Source of the DNA: Prorocentrum cordatum
Taxonomy: Eukaryota > Sar > Dinophyceae > Prorocentrales > Prorocentraceae
Direction of reading: 5' to 3'
DNA length: 64,000 bases
Assembly (NCBI GenBank): GCA_963575745.1
Contig: CAUYUJ010007413.1
Span: 322,667 to 386,666 of the forward strand
How positions within the stretch are numbered: the stretch's first letter is position 1; every line of letters begins with the position of its first letter. Shown piece by piece: positions 19,614-30,599 of this stretch. The position numbers and the translations under genes were made by a program. The notes beneath the pieces were generated by a model. The model saw only the letters and a program-made list of their open reading frames with translations, had not been told where the DNA came from and did no database searches.

Positions 19614-22019
19614 ATGTTCGACGCGCTGTGGCCGAGCATCAAGGATGAGATCAACGACCACTCGGAGCATCCCGGCGACGTGCTGCTGAGCCAGAGTGAC
19701 GCCTTCAAGGGCATCGGCAAGTGCGTCGACCACAAACAAGAGAAGGTCGCTTCGCCCAGGTGGTTTGGGTATTACTTCTCGGCCAACAGATTTCTCAAGA
19801 TATGGTCCCAAAGACTCTGCGTGATGATGTACATGATGGTTGCGCTCGGATGCACAATGTCCGCCTTGAGGCATAAGCTCGACGCCGTCCCATTGCAGCC
19901 AAGAGATGAAGGGGGCGACGTGGAGAAGACAACGACAGGAGCTGATCGTGAGGAAGTTCGGAAGCTCAGAATGAGCTGCCCGAACACCGTCAGTTTTGCG
20001 GCGCAGATGTTGAGTAACAGGTGGCTCTACCACGCGAACGTCATCATCCTTGGCATATTGAAGCCCGTTGCGGAGAGGTACAGCGAGCAGAACGTTGAGA
20101 ACCGATCTGGTGCGAAGAGCGTGGAGATAGCAATGAAAAGGGCAATTGATTGTGGACTGGACGAGCCAGCAGAGATCGTCCGAGTGATGAACTCGCGCGT
20201 GCTCTTCGAGAAGTGCCAGTGCCACTTCAACGGGTGCTCCAACGCGATTGCACAATTGCCTGAGGATGATCCTAGGGTGCTTGCTGAAGATGGTTATGCT
20301 CGCATCATCGGTGATTTTGGAGTTTCCCTCATTACTCGACGCTACCGTTCTCTGATGCAGTTCAAGACGTATCCGCTGAAATTCCCAGGCCTTCTGGACC
20401 CAGACCGAGGCGGCGACATACTGAACGAGATTCGACAGGAGTACGCTGATTTTCAATTTGTGGAGGCGCAGGTCGGGATATGGTGGCGGAAAGTAGCGGA
20501 GAGGCATCCCTTCAAACGTCTCCACTCACAGCAGATCATCGGGGCGCTTGAGGCGTCTGGTTGGCGCGTCACAGACGAAATCCAAGATCTCCTGCGCAGA
20601 CAGTGGGACGGAGTTACCCACGCCAAGATCGTCGAGGATGCTGCGAGGGAGCTCAGACAGGAGGAGACAAATCAAAATTTCAAGAAGGTAATGTCTGGAG
20701 CGAGGGCTTGGGCGAAGCTCATCAACGGCACGATTGAGACGACGAAGTTTAAGTACAAGAGCTTGAAACATAAAAACGTTGTCATCAAAAGAGGCTTGGC
20801 AACGAAACGATGCCCAGCAGCGTTCAAGGTTCGGCCGAGACTTTGCCCCGAGGCTTTCCACGACATCGTCAGCGAGCGCAGGGCTGCACCGTATTTTTCA
20901 ACATCACCCTTGATGATGTCAGCAACAGTGGAAGACATGGCGCTGATCCGCCACGTGCGCTCCATCGACGACCTTGGCGCCACGAACACGGCATGGCATT
21001 CTCTACTTGCAGGGTACAAGCAGAACCGGCTCCTGATTAGGGCGCCTACTTTTGCTGGTGGCAGGTGGTACCTACCACTGGGATCCACATCTGGCGCGCG
21101 TGTCCCATCCCTGCCAATCTTCGAGTGCTTGCACATGGGCAAGACGTACTTCAAGCTCGACGCGAACATGAACAACATGGTGTTTTTTCCTGTTACCGAT
21201 TGGGACGCTGTGGAAGCGTGGTCGTGCAGATGGCGGAGCCCATTGGGCGTTCGGTGCTCGTCTGGCCGTTGGCTGGAAGGCTTCTCGAACCTCATTTTGG
21301 AGCCAACGTCGGCGGCGCCGTCCAAGCTGGTCGTTGCGGGAGCGCTCGCAGCCTTTTGGGGCATGCCCAAGGTGATGCTGACGAGGATTGCGAGGGCGAT
21401 TGGGCTTGTCGTGCCAGCGACCATGAGTGTCGTTGATTTGCTGATGGCCATCGCTGCGAAAGTCATCCCCGACATCACTGACGAGATCAAGCTCGCCATC
21501 TTGAGGTGCAGGATCGACCTGGACGACGAGGCGCTGCAGCTTCTCCTGCAGGAGGGCGTCAAGGAAGAGCTGCCCGAGAAAGACTTGGCGGACTGCAACA
21601 AGGAGCTGAACGACCGCTCGGAACTCAAGGGCGCCATTCAGAAGGAGATGAAGAAGTTGAAACAAAAAACTGCTGATGAGAAAGCTGCGGAGGAACTCGC
21701 CGCAGGAGGGAAAGGTAAGGCCAAGGGGAAAGGCAAGCCACCTCCTGCGCCGCCAGCGAAGAAGTACCCGCCGAAGGTAGCGCTCCCCGATGACCTTAGC
21801 AAGGAGGTGATCGCCGAGTACCTGCCCCTAGGCAACAAGATCGGCCTGGACGAGTTGGACCAGTGCTGGCGGCTGACAAGCTACGGCAAGCAATTCACGA
21901 GGTCTTTCAACCTTTATACGCCGAAAGGTGCAGCAGGGATCTTGATCAAGCTTGCTTGGAAAAGGGCAATTGACTTGCACTACGAGGATGCTTGCCCGTT
22001 CGAGGACTTCCACCTGTGA
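19614..22019 (+). CDS. Large hypothetical protein, 801 aa from its first downstream ATG
   Basis: This is the longest convincing coding frame of the window. From ATG 19614 it encodes 801 residues, but the same frame is open back to the TGA at 19554 and, past it, to 19182. Residues 69-85 are hydrophobic (LCVMMYMMVALGC); another hydrophobic patch lies around 570-620. The middle is a mixed globular region with scattered Cys and Trp. Residues about 640-680 are charged coiled-coil-like, 680-722 form a Lys/Ala/Pro linker (GKAKGKGKPPPAPPAKK), and 725-801 form a compact C-terminal part (LDQCWRLTSYGKQFTRSF) closing at TGA 22017-22019. There is no transposase, kinase or polymerase motif. The style resembles large multi-copy dinoflagellate proteins of unknown role. 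It is either a TGA-damaged pseudogene or a gene starting at 19614. Confidence 0.68.
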   Translation: MFDALWPSIKDEINDHSEHPGDVLLSQSDAFKGIGKCVDHKQEKVASPRWFGYYFSANRFLKIWSQRLCVMMYMMVALGCTMSALRHKLDAVPLQPRDEGGDVEKTTTGADREEVRKLRMSCPNTVSFAAQMLSNRWLYHANVIILGILKPVAERYSEQNVENRSGAKSVEIAMKRAIDCGLDEPAEIVRVMNSRVLFEKCQCHFNGCSNAIAQLPEDDPRVLAEDGYARIIGDFGVSLITRRYRSLMQFKTYPLKFPGLLDPDRGGDILNEIRQEYADFQFVEAQVGIWWRKVAERHPFKRLHSQQIIGALEASGWRVTDEIQDLLRRQWDGVTHAKIVEDAARELRQEETNQNFKKVMSGARAWAKLINGTIETTKFKYKSLKHKNVVIKRGLATKRCPAAFKVRPRLCPEAFHDIVSERRAAPYFSTSPLMMSATVEDMALIRHVRSIDDLGATNTAWHSLLAGYKQNRLLIRAPTFAGGRWYLPLGSTSGARVPSLPIFECLHMGKTYFKLDANMNNMVFFPVTDWDAVEAWSCRWRSPLGVRCSSGRWLEGFSNLILEPTSAAPSKLVVAGALAAFWGMPKVMLTRIARAIGLVVPATMSVVDLLMAIAAKVIPDITDEIKLAILRCRIDLDDEALQLLLQEGVKEELPEKDLADCNKELNDRSELKGAIQKEMKKLKQKTADEKAAEELAAGGKGKAKGKGKPPPAPPAKKYPPKVALPDDLSKEVIAEYLPLGNKIGLDELDQCWRLTSYGKQFTRSFNLYTPKGAAGILIKLAWKRAIDLHYEDACPFEDFHL

Positions 22020-22559
22020 GTGAGCATCGCGCTGGCCGAGCCTGCGGCCGAGGTGGATATAAACACTATTACGTGTGATGGTGTTGAGAGAATATTGTGC
22101 CCACGACGTCATTCACCATGTCCTTCGAGCGTTTCTGAAATCCAGCGTTCTTTGATGTGTTATCGTGTGCGTGTTTGCTCCAGTGCAATATTCCGTCACG
22201 CATTGTTGGCCACAACTGGCAGTTCGCATGCACTGATGCTTGCGGCAAGCCGCCCGTGTTACCGACACAGGTCCAGTCCTGCTTGCCTTCGGGCGTTCCT
22301 GGCGCCGCCCTGGGGATCTCGGGATTTGTTAGGGTGCTGATGCGGGCCCAGAGGCCCAGGTGGAAGGGGCGATATACGCTAAACCCCATTTGGCATTTCA
22401 ACGTGTGTGGCCCAGGCCCTGGTATATGGCTCATACGTGGCCCTCTGGGAGCCTCTTGGAGCCAGGTCGAGCATCTCGGGCGCCTCTCAGGGGGGATCCT
22501 TGGATGGTCATGGCGCCCATGATAGATGTTCGTGCGACTTGTGGCCGTCTTGTGCACGC

Positions 22560-23180
22560 TTCATTGTCTCGTGGCGCATGTTGTGTCGTAGCGTCCCACG
22601 TTTCCCACGCTAGTACATCACAACCTGACGTACCATAGCGCAACGTAACGTCACATCGCACGGCATGGCATAGCATAGCAGTGGGTGACATCGCATAACA
22701 CAACATATCATAACGTGCTGTACCCTAGCATGGCACTCATGACAATACATGACGTTAAATTAAACATGTATTTTGAGACACTATTGGTTCGTTTGGCTTC
22801 GGTGTATCAAAACAAACTTTCTGGCGCGCGACCCATCCATAGAGGCATAGCGCAACGTACAGGCCCATAGCCAAGCGTGAAATAACGCGATGCAGTCTAG
22901 CAAGGCATAGCAGCGCATAGCACGGCATAGCATGCTATACCATAAAATGCACATATCACACCATAACATATCATACCATGGCGCACCCTGGCACCATATA
23001 CGCCAGCGAGGAAAACGACGACGAGAGCCAACGTCCAAGGCCATCTGCGGGAACATGACCCTCGAGAGCCCCCTTTGTTGAGCGTGGACAGATCGCCAGG
23101 GCCACATCTGACACAAGGACATTCATAACTTCGCTACCCTGCATGGCCCTTACGATACATGCACGGGTAGCATAATGCAT
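22560..23180. repeat. CATAGCATGGCATAAC low-complexity region
   Basis: Degenerate 5-10-base units (CATAGC, CATAAC, GCACGGCATAG, ACATATCATA) fill most of 22600-23200, without ORFs of coding quality. 22020-22560 is the 3' flank of the large gene and shows nothing clear. Confidence 0.6.
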
Positions 23181-23696
23181 CATATTGTCGCATCAACGTG
23201 GCGCTTACAATGTATATTGGGCCACCACGCGCACGATAAAAATAAGACGCTCCTATGGGCTGCTTGCGGGCATTGGTTGCCGCGATGCGTTTGCTTGACA
23301 CTTGCGCGTTTCATGCTCCATCGGAACGAACAGCTGGCACGGGGACCGCGTTGAATATGTAGAATATGGCGCATGTTTAGTTATAAGGGTCGCGCGGACC
23401 ATCCTTTGCGAAACTGTGACATCCATGCTGGCCACAGGTCCATGGCATGGTGCATTCTGATCTGTGCCCCTTTTTAAAACGGCAGTGGGGATGGTCATGC
23501 CACACGCGTTGTATCAATATCATTTCGCCTGTGACCCGTATGATGGCCTCATGGGCCATGACCAAACTTATCTTCATCCCCTTAACCATTGTATCGGCCA
23601 CAACAACATATGTAGTATGAGCGGCGGCCAGTCGTGCTACTACGACTAATAGCACGAATAGAAATCCAAGCAGCATTTGCATTTTCGCGTCTGCAT

Positions 23697-24430
23697 AGAG
23701 AGAGGAAGAAAACAGGACACTGGAACTTAGTTGTTTTTGATATCATTTTTTTGAGATCCTGAGCGCGCACACGCCTTCCGTCTGTAGCGCACGCTCGCAG
23801 TGCGCCACGCATAGCGGCTTAGTAGCGGAACCGCCCGCGAAAAATGGAAAGCCGCCAGCCATCAAGCGAGGCGCCATGGGCCCCCCTCTTCCCCATCGGT
23901 GGCCGATAATCCCGAAACGCCAGTCACGCACGCGACGCACGCGGAGCGCCGACGGGCGCCCGCCAGGCGAGAACCCGAAACCACCTGACCAGCACATTGC
24001 AGCACGTGAGACGCCCTCTCTGCGAGCGCTGCTCAAGTACCACAGATCGCCTTTTTTGTCGGGGGGCGTTGCGAAAACAGCAAGCGCCGCAAATCGGCGA
24101 TTGCGTTTCTGCCGTTGTCATGTTCGGCCCCCATCGTCGCCCGATAGCCACGTCGACGCACGGGTTGTTCGAGGCAGATTCCGCGTTGCGGCTACTTGGG
24201 GGGCGCCCGCACGAACACCCAACAAAACCACATGGCGCCCAACATGTGACAACTACCAAACGCAAGGTGTCGATAATGCGGTTCAGCACAGGTGCCGCCG
24301 CGCGCCACGCAGCATATGCGTGGCGCACTGCGAGCGTGCGCTACAGACGGAAGGCGTGTGCGCGCTCAGGATCTCAAAAAATGATACCAAGAACAGCTAA
24401 GTTTCAGTTTCCTGTTTTCTTCCTCTCTCT
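23697..24430. mobile_element. 734-bp element with 120-bp terminal inverted repeats
   Basis: Bases 23697-23816 and 24311-24430 are inverted copies, roughly 92 per cent identical by eye. They start AGAGAGAGGAAGAAAACAGG and include ACGCCTTCCGTCTGTAGCGC. The 494-base interior has only Arg/Pro-rich frames and no transposase motif, so it is non-autonomous. A solo end occurs at 5646. No clear target-site duplication is visible at the outer borders. The element sits between the GCATAG repeat and the broken coding region at 25.4 kb. Confidence 0.9.
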
Positions 24431-25399
24431 AAAAAGAGCGCGCATCTATGGCCCACCGCGCTAGGCCACTCGCGCGGCATGACCTGCGCCACGGCTGCGC
24501 CGGCACGCTCGCGTCCACTGCGACAGCGCGCCTGGGGTAGATAGACTGCCGGCAGAACGGCGGCGGCCCGCAATGCCTTCCGACATCTCGCTCGCTACGC
24601 TGCGAGCGTAGCTTGGGCAGGGGCCCGTCAGTCTTGCCGACGCGCCCCCGTTGTTTCCACGCATGACGGCAAGGAGGGGGTCGACGCCTGCGTCGCCATT
24701 TGCATTGCCAGCGCGTCGCAGCCAGCGAGGCCGCCCTGCGGGGCCGCCTTGGCGCGCGCGTCTGGCAAGACACGCCGGCGCGCAGCAGCCGCGATTCGCC
24801 GAGAATGCGCGCGCAGCAGTGCCTTCAATGGCACGTTGCATTGCGCGCTGCGCGACTCGCGTCGGTTGACGCCCATAGCGGCGCCGCAGCTCGGCTGGCG
24901 CGCCGAAGGTGTAGCGCGCGCGCCGCCGTCTTGTGGCCCAATCAACCTCGCAGTTGCACGGGGGTCGAGGTGCGTCTGCTCTGCATGCGCGCACTCGTGC
25001 ATTAACGCGACGGCTCGTTCTCGCTGGGGGAACCACAACAACATCCCGCGCCTTCTTTCCCACTGGGCGGGAGACGAGAAGACAGCAGCCCAGCGAGTTC
25101 AATTCCACGGCATCCGCGCGCATCGCCAATGTCAAGATGAACGCGCCACCGCTTCTGATCCGCCCCAGGAAGGAAGGGGCGCAACAAGCGCAAGCACCTC
25201 AGTACCCAACGACTCAGTGCGCAACGGCACTACTCTGTGCGCAACCACCACTCCGCCTTGGCCTTTCGCTGCCAGCCAGCACGGCCCTGAGTGTCTGGGC
25301 GACCGGGCGCGCATCCACGCGCGCGCGGGCACGCGCGCGAAGCGCGCCACATCCGAGAGTGGGGCGCCAACGTGTCAGGCGACCTCCAGCGTGCAACAA

Positions 25400-27000
25400 C
25401 GCAGTCGTGGCCAAGGAGGCCCCTGCGGTCGTCGAGGTCCTGCCTGACCTCCAGGCGGACTCCCGCGCTCATCCCGTCGCCACCTCGCTGGGGAAATTTC
25501 GGAGCGCCGGAGTCTTCCCGAACGGCGGCCTGGGCCCGAGTTTCGCGGCTTCCTGCGCGAACGGCCCCGCGCCATGTCGCATCGCTTCGCCGTGGATACC
25601 GACGCGTCGACAACGCGACCATCGCCTTCGCCATGGCCCTGGAGTTGCGCGCTGCCCCGCGCGCTGCCGCGCTGGGCAGGGCGCGCGGCAGCGCGGCCAT
25701 CCGCCGCGCAGGGCAGTCCGACAGCGCGGCGCCCACCAAGGATGTCGAGTCTAGCATCTCCGGCGCCCTCGTGGGCGTTTGTTTTCGGCAACGGCGCCGT
25801 CGCTGCCTGCCGCGCCATGCGCGGCCTCTCTGCCAAGCAGCGCACGGCTCGCTCATCAACGGCCCCGAGCACCACGGCATGCAGCAAAACGCATCGGAAG
25901 TGCACGAGGCTGACATCCTGCAGGATCAGACTCCCGCGTTCGTGGTGGAGCTCCTCGTGGGGCGCCGCGCCGGGCGCGAGCTGCCGCTGGGCGACGCCGT
26001 GGCGATGGCCTCGATTCTTGATATGCCGATCGCGAGCGAGTCGCTGGACTTGCTCTGAACGAGCGCGCCGTGGCGGGCAAGGTCGACGCCCGTGCTCAGC
26101 ACCGCGTCTTTCCCTCGCGCCTCCTCGCGCCGCTTCGTCTTCGACCCGGGCGCCCGCGGCGGCGGCGCGGACGCGCGGCGTCGCCGGGTCATCGCGAACG
26201 CCGCGACCAGCGGAAGCGGCCAGTGGTCGCGCTCGCGGCATCCGGGGCCGACGCGTTGCGGGAACGCGTTTTCGGGGGCCACATTTGGACGACCCCCTTC
26301 GCGGCAAGGGTGTGCGACTTCGGAGAGGCGCCGGGGGTCGTCGAGGGCCTCGCGCAGGACAGCGGCGCATGGCAGTCCGTGGAGCGCCGTCAGGTGAAGA
26401 TCTCGCGGGCCTGGGCCCCGACGCGTCGAGCCACGCGCCGCCCGCGGATTATCCAGCCCCAGTCGCCGACGGCGCTTTCTACTTCACCAATCCCATCGAC
26501 TGCCCGCGCGCGGCTGGCGCGCTCGACGAGTCCACCGGCGGCGTCGGCATGGCGAATTGCATGGCCGGGCTCATCGACCGCGTCGCCAGGTTGACTCAAT
26601 GCGCAACGCGATGCCACAGCGACTGCGGGGGCACTACGAACGAGCTGGCGGGCAAGTCCTGGCCGCCCGCGGCCCCCGAGCCTCGCGGAGGCGACCGTCG
26701 CCGTCGCCGACGCCCCGATGGTCCGCCCCATGGCAAACATCAGTAATCATAGCCATAAATTGAACAAAGTGTACGCCTCAATGCGCGACGTCTGGCAGAC
26801 TTCCGAGTTGATTCTGCTGAAAATGAGCGCGATCTGCCCCGCGAAGCCTGTCGTGCTCAGCCCCGTCAAGGACCTCATGCCGATGGCAACCTGCCAGGTT
26901 GCCGGCCTCCTGGAGGCCCCGGGCGAGATGAAGGGTTTGTCGCGTCAGTGCAGCGCCAGTGCGCGGCAGCGGCAGACCTTCTCCTCGTGGTCGATCCCGC
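25400..27000 (+). pseudogene. Broken GC-rich coding region, several frame changes
   Basis: Segments with real-protein composition follow one another in different plus frames: 25400-25560 (EAPAVVEVLPDLQADS), about 25574-25610 (MSHRFAVDTDAS), 25600-26058 (ILDMPIASESLDLL at its end), 26190-26405 (VFGGHIWTTPFAARVCDFG), 26405-26680 (DGAFYFTNPIDCPRA), 26690-26945 (KLNKVYASMRDVWQTSELIL), then about 26945-27060 (ADLLLVVDPASALGVGTYS). No single frame covers the set, and between segments the frames become Arg/Ala runs. Either a single gene has many frameshifts (old pseudogene or assembly errors in GC-rich DNA) or it is split by very short introns without clear borders. The family is not recognised. Confidence 0.45.
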
Positions 27001-27539
27001 GTCTGCCCTTGGAGTCGGCACTTACTCGGCGACGGCGGCCAGGCGCTGCGCGCGCCAGAGGGGGGCGGTGACTGCGGCGGGGCGCTGCGCCGCCCAACGC
27101 GCACGTGCGCACTGTCTATTGCGCGTCGCGACAGCGCCCTCGCACGGACCATTGCGCGCGAGCGCGGCGTCGCGCGCGGCAGCGCCTGCCCCGGGGCATT
27201 GCTGGCGAGGTCACGTTCAGAGCCGCCAAACATTGGACACCAGCCACCAGGAGCACCGTCTTGATCTTGACAGTCATGAGCTGAACCACGCGGTCGCCAT
27301 GGGCGCGGGCGCGCGCCCTCGCTTCGGCCAAGGAATGCTGGCCGAACCAGCTACCCTCGCGCTGCTGCCATCAGCGGATCGACGGGGAGGGCTTGCGCCT
27401 CCATTGGGCGCAGCGCCATCCATGTCCTCCTGAGCGCGCTGCGCAGCATAAGCGCACGCGCGTCTTACCAGCCGCCGCCGCGTGCCGATGGGCTTGAGTT
27501 TGCCTGGGTCCGTTGCGCTGGCGGCAAGGCGCCGGGCGG

Positions 27540-28133
27540 CTGAGTTGCGACGAGCGTCGCGGGGATGGCCCGACCACGCGTTCATCGCAGATCTTTTTCG
27601 ATGCCAGCGCAGTCAAGATGCCGTTCCATGCCATCAGTGGCCGGCCAGCCTCTCCGCCCATTGCAGGGCCTCCCTTTTCTCGCAGGAGATCGGCGTCGCG
27701 CGGGCAAGAACGCGAGCGTCTCCCGCGCGAAGCCCAGGCTGGCACGACGCCCCGGCCATTCGACTCGCGCGACGCGCGCGCGTCGGGCTTTGGCCTCGCA
27801 GCACCGCGCGCGGCGCGATGCGCTAGCGCGCCAGCGCGCCGCCACAGAGGTCAGGGCTGCATCGCCAGCCATGCTTCCTTACAGACCAATCGCCATGCAT
27901 CGCGGTGGCCTGGCGCGTGGCCCACGCTGCGCTGCCGACAACGGGGCTGCTGCGAATGACCGAGGTAGGCACTTGCCATTGCGCTGCTGTTGTTGGCCGC
28001 CTCCAGACAGCGCGCGCCGCATCGGCGCCGCTCGACAGTTGCCAGACCAACGCGCGGACCAATCAACAGCATTGGTTGGTGAGCGTTACAAGCTAGAGGC
28101 GCAGCGCAGCAAGCAGCTGGGCGAGCTGAATTA
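27540..28133 (+). pseudogene. Possible 3' part of the broken coding region
   Basis: Coding-like pieces continue in changing frames: a segment near 27590-27690 (IFFDASAVKMPFHAISG) and a last one ending ALVGERYKLEAQRSKQLGEL before a TAG at 28131-28133. The rest is Arg/Ala-rich. Placement in the same ancestral gene as 25400-27000 is inferred from strand, GC level and style only. Confidence 0.3.
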
Positions 28134-28697
28134 GCGCTCGCGACACAAGGCGCGCGGGTGCTCATGAGCTGTGCAGCCGCGCGAGCGACGCACTGGCCAG
28201 CTACGCGCTATGGCACTTACTTACAAAAGAGTGCCGGCGGCGAGCGGCCTCACCATATTTGCGTTGGAAATAAAGCCAGGGATCAAACCTGGCTGGGAGG
28301 CACGATCGGCTCGAGCGCGCGCCGGGCACGATCTGCGCTGGACCCCCACCAACAAACGCCCCCCGCTGCGAGGCAACATCGGCCGGTCGCACTGGGCAAG
28401 GAGACTGTCCTTTTGTTTCCTGGTGGTGGGGACTCGCTACGACCCATACCCTTGGCCAAGTCACTTCAGCTCATCTCGCGCTCGGGCTGACCACAAGCGA
28501 GCCGTCAGGGCCCCAAGTGTTCACAGTATTCCGTTCGGGCGGAGCTTTCTGAGCCATGGCTGAGTTGCGCCGAGCGCCCGACGACGAGGTCTCGCGGTGA
28601 AATGCTCTAGCACCTCATTGCGGGCGGCCCTCTCTTGCCGATGTGCTGCGGAAGGACACTCTCCATTGCCCGGCAGCCCCGACGCGAGTAGGAAGGG

Positions 28698-28803
28698 TCC
28701 GATGCTGTCTGGTTCACAGCGGGCCCGCGAACTTGCTTTGTGTTCAGAAGGAAACGACTGCCCTTGTGCTATGTCCCATATTACCATTGCCGCCATGTCT
28801 CTT
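28698..28803 (+). repeat. Dispersed repeat, shared with 1176-1280
   Basis: This is the second copy of the 105-base repeat described at 1176. It lies directly upstream of a CTC tract. Confidence 0.6.
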
Positions 28804-28837
28804 ACCGTGCCCCAGTGCCACCTGCATTTCTAGTGTC

Positions 28838-28970
28838 CCGTCCTTCTCGTCCTCCTCCTCCTCTTCCTCCTCCTCGTCCTTCTCGTCCTCCTCCTCCTCC
28901 TCCTCCTCCTCCTTCGCCTCCTCGTCCTCCTCTTCCTTCCCCTCCTCCTCCTCCTCCTCCCCCTGTCCGA
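28838..28970. repeat. CCT/CTC triplet tract
   Basis: A (TCC)n tract of about 130 bases with few interruptions. On the minus strand it reads poly-Glu, poly-Gly or poly-Lys/Arg; it is not a gene. Confidence 0.9.
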
Positions 28971-29040
28971 GCACCCTCCGTCGCTTTATGAGGCATCAGC
29001 GACGGAAGGGATATCTCACATTTCGGCCCCTGGGGGCCGT

Positions 29041-29345
29041 CAATTGATGCTGATGATTATAGCGATAGTGATGATGTTCATGATGATAGTGATGGCCGCG
29101 ATGAGCACTCGTACGGGGATGGTGAGGAGTATTATGATGGTTATGATGGTGATTTTGTTGCGGCCAATGATGATGGCGATGATGAGGATGATGACGATGA
29201 TGATGACCAACATCATCGCCATCATCACCACCATCATCCTTCGCATCATCAGTTGCGTTGTCATCTTTCCCATGTCCATCACCCTCTCTCATCACCACCA
29301 CTGTGATCATTGTCATCATCATTATCAGCAACAGCACCATCAGGC
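29041..29345. repeat. ATG-rich tract followed by CAT-rich tract (imperfect inverted repeat)
   Basis: 29041-29210 is rich in GATGATG and 29211-29345 in CATCATC, so the two halves can fold back on each other. Frames give Met/Ile or His runs. 29346-30300 shows nothing convincing except a few GATTCGATCC-type degenerate repeats (30015-30225). Confidence 0.6.
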
Positions 29346-30306
29346 CCCGTGATGAGCTCCAGTCCTGAACATTGGGAAGCGCAGCGGAATGAACGGCGTC
29401 GGAGGTTTTTGTCGTCCGTCCCCCCGCTGCCGAGAAGAGGTGCGAGTGCTGGGACGGTTGGAGGACCGCTGGGATCACGGACCCGCCTGTCGCCCCTGGG
29501 GGGAGGGTGTGTTCGCCATGGGGGGAGTTGGGGCCGAAGACACCGGCTAACATGGGTCATGGTAACGAATGAACGCGCATTCCTCAAACAAGCCATCGGC
29601 AACATCTGATTTTTGAAGCGAAAAGCGGAATTATCGAATTGTGCCGTCTTCTCAAAACAAGACAAACATCATTTAGTAAACGCAAGAACCGGTTTACTAC
29701 ATTCAAGTCCGGGGCCGTTTTGCTAAATCCCAGATCTTATTTTTACCATGACTGGAGTGGCTCGCTCACTAAGGGGACGGTGTTCAAAGGTTCTTCACAG
29801 TTTTCAGGCCTTCGTAGCCTTCCACGGGCCCCAGGGCTGTCAGAAAACGATTCAGAATGAAGATCTCGTCGTGGGTTAAGGCCCCCCTCAGAACCCGCCC
29901 CCCCTCCCATGCCAAGCGGCGCGCGCGATTCATCAGGCATGCTTGACTTCGTCATGCCCAGGAAACCTCAGGAATGCGCCTTGTGTCAAGCCGTTTTGAC
30001 TCGAGCAGGGTCCATTTCGATCCGATCGACCTGGTTCGAGATGCATTTCGACATGCTTTGGCTTGCCCGATGCCAGTATCCGTCGGTCCGATGTGGCCCG
30101 ATGGTTGCATTGGTCTGTTGTTCATCATGGTGCAGCCGATTCGATTCCACTTCGACCCCGCGACGATGCAGGCCGATTCCGATGCAAGTTCCGATCCGAT
30201 CCGATTCCCCGATTCGATGCTGACTCATCCTAGGAAGGCCCGACTGCGTCTCGGGAAAGCCATTATGATTCAAACCGCAGTGGCCTAGGTGGCAGAAACA
30301 TGTTCG

Positions 30307-30415
30307 TTCGGAGATCCGTGCTCATTTCTAGCATCGCCTCCAGCGCCGCCATCTGCGCGATCTGCGCGGCAAGGGGTGCCAGCGCAGATCTAATAGATCC
30401 GCTCTGACCTCCGAA
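30307..30415. mobile_element. Foldback element family C, diverged copy
   Basis: The right half (GCCAGCGCAGATCTAATAGATC, ending TGACCTCCGAATG) matches the right arms of the family at 36073 and 47087. The left half (TTCGGAGATCCG.. CGCCTCCAGCG) is its degenerate inverted copy. Confidence 0.45.
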
Positions 30416-30599
30416 TGTTTCTGGTCATGCCGTGATGTATCCATTCACAGGCCTTGTTGCAATCGTTGTCGGAAATAGCAGGTGGACCTCGCCGTCGATT
30501 TCCGAGCCGATCGCGTTGGTGACATTCAGTGGCATTTGGAAGTCCAAGGGTACGGGAACGACCAATCAATGTGGTGAGGGTGGCACCGCGTAAATGCAT

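Noticed and set aside
19482-20525. 347-codon minus frame
   Set aside because: It is the antisense shadow of the large plus-strand gene, with codon bias complementary to it.
28213-28300. Short frame resembling a DnaJ C-terminal motif (LEIKPGIKPGWEAR)
   Set aside because: Only about a dozen residues resemble the family, and the frame becomes Arg/Pro-rich immediately. Too short to support.
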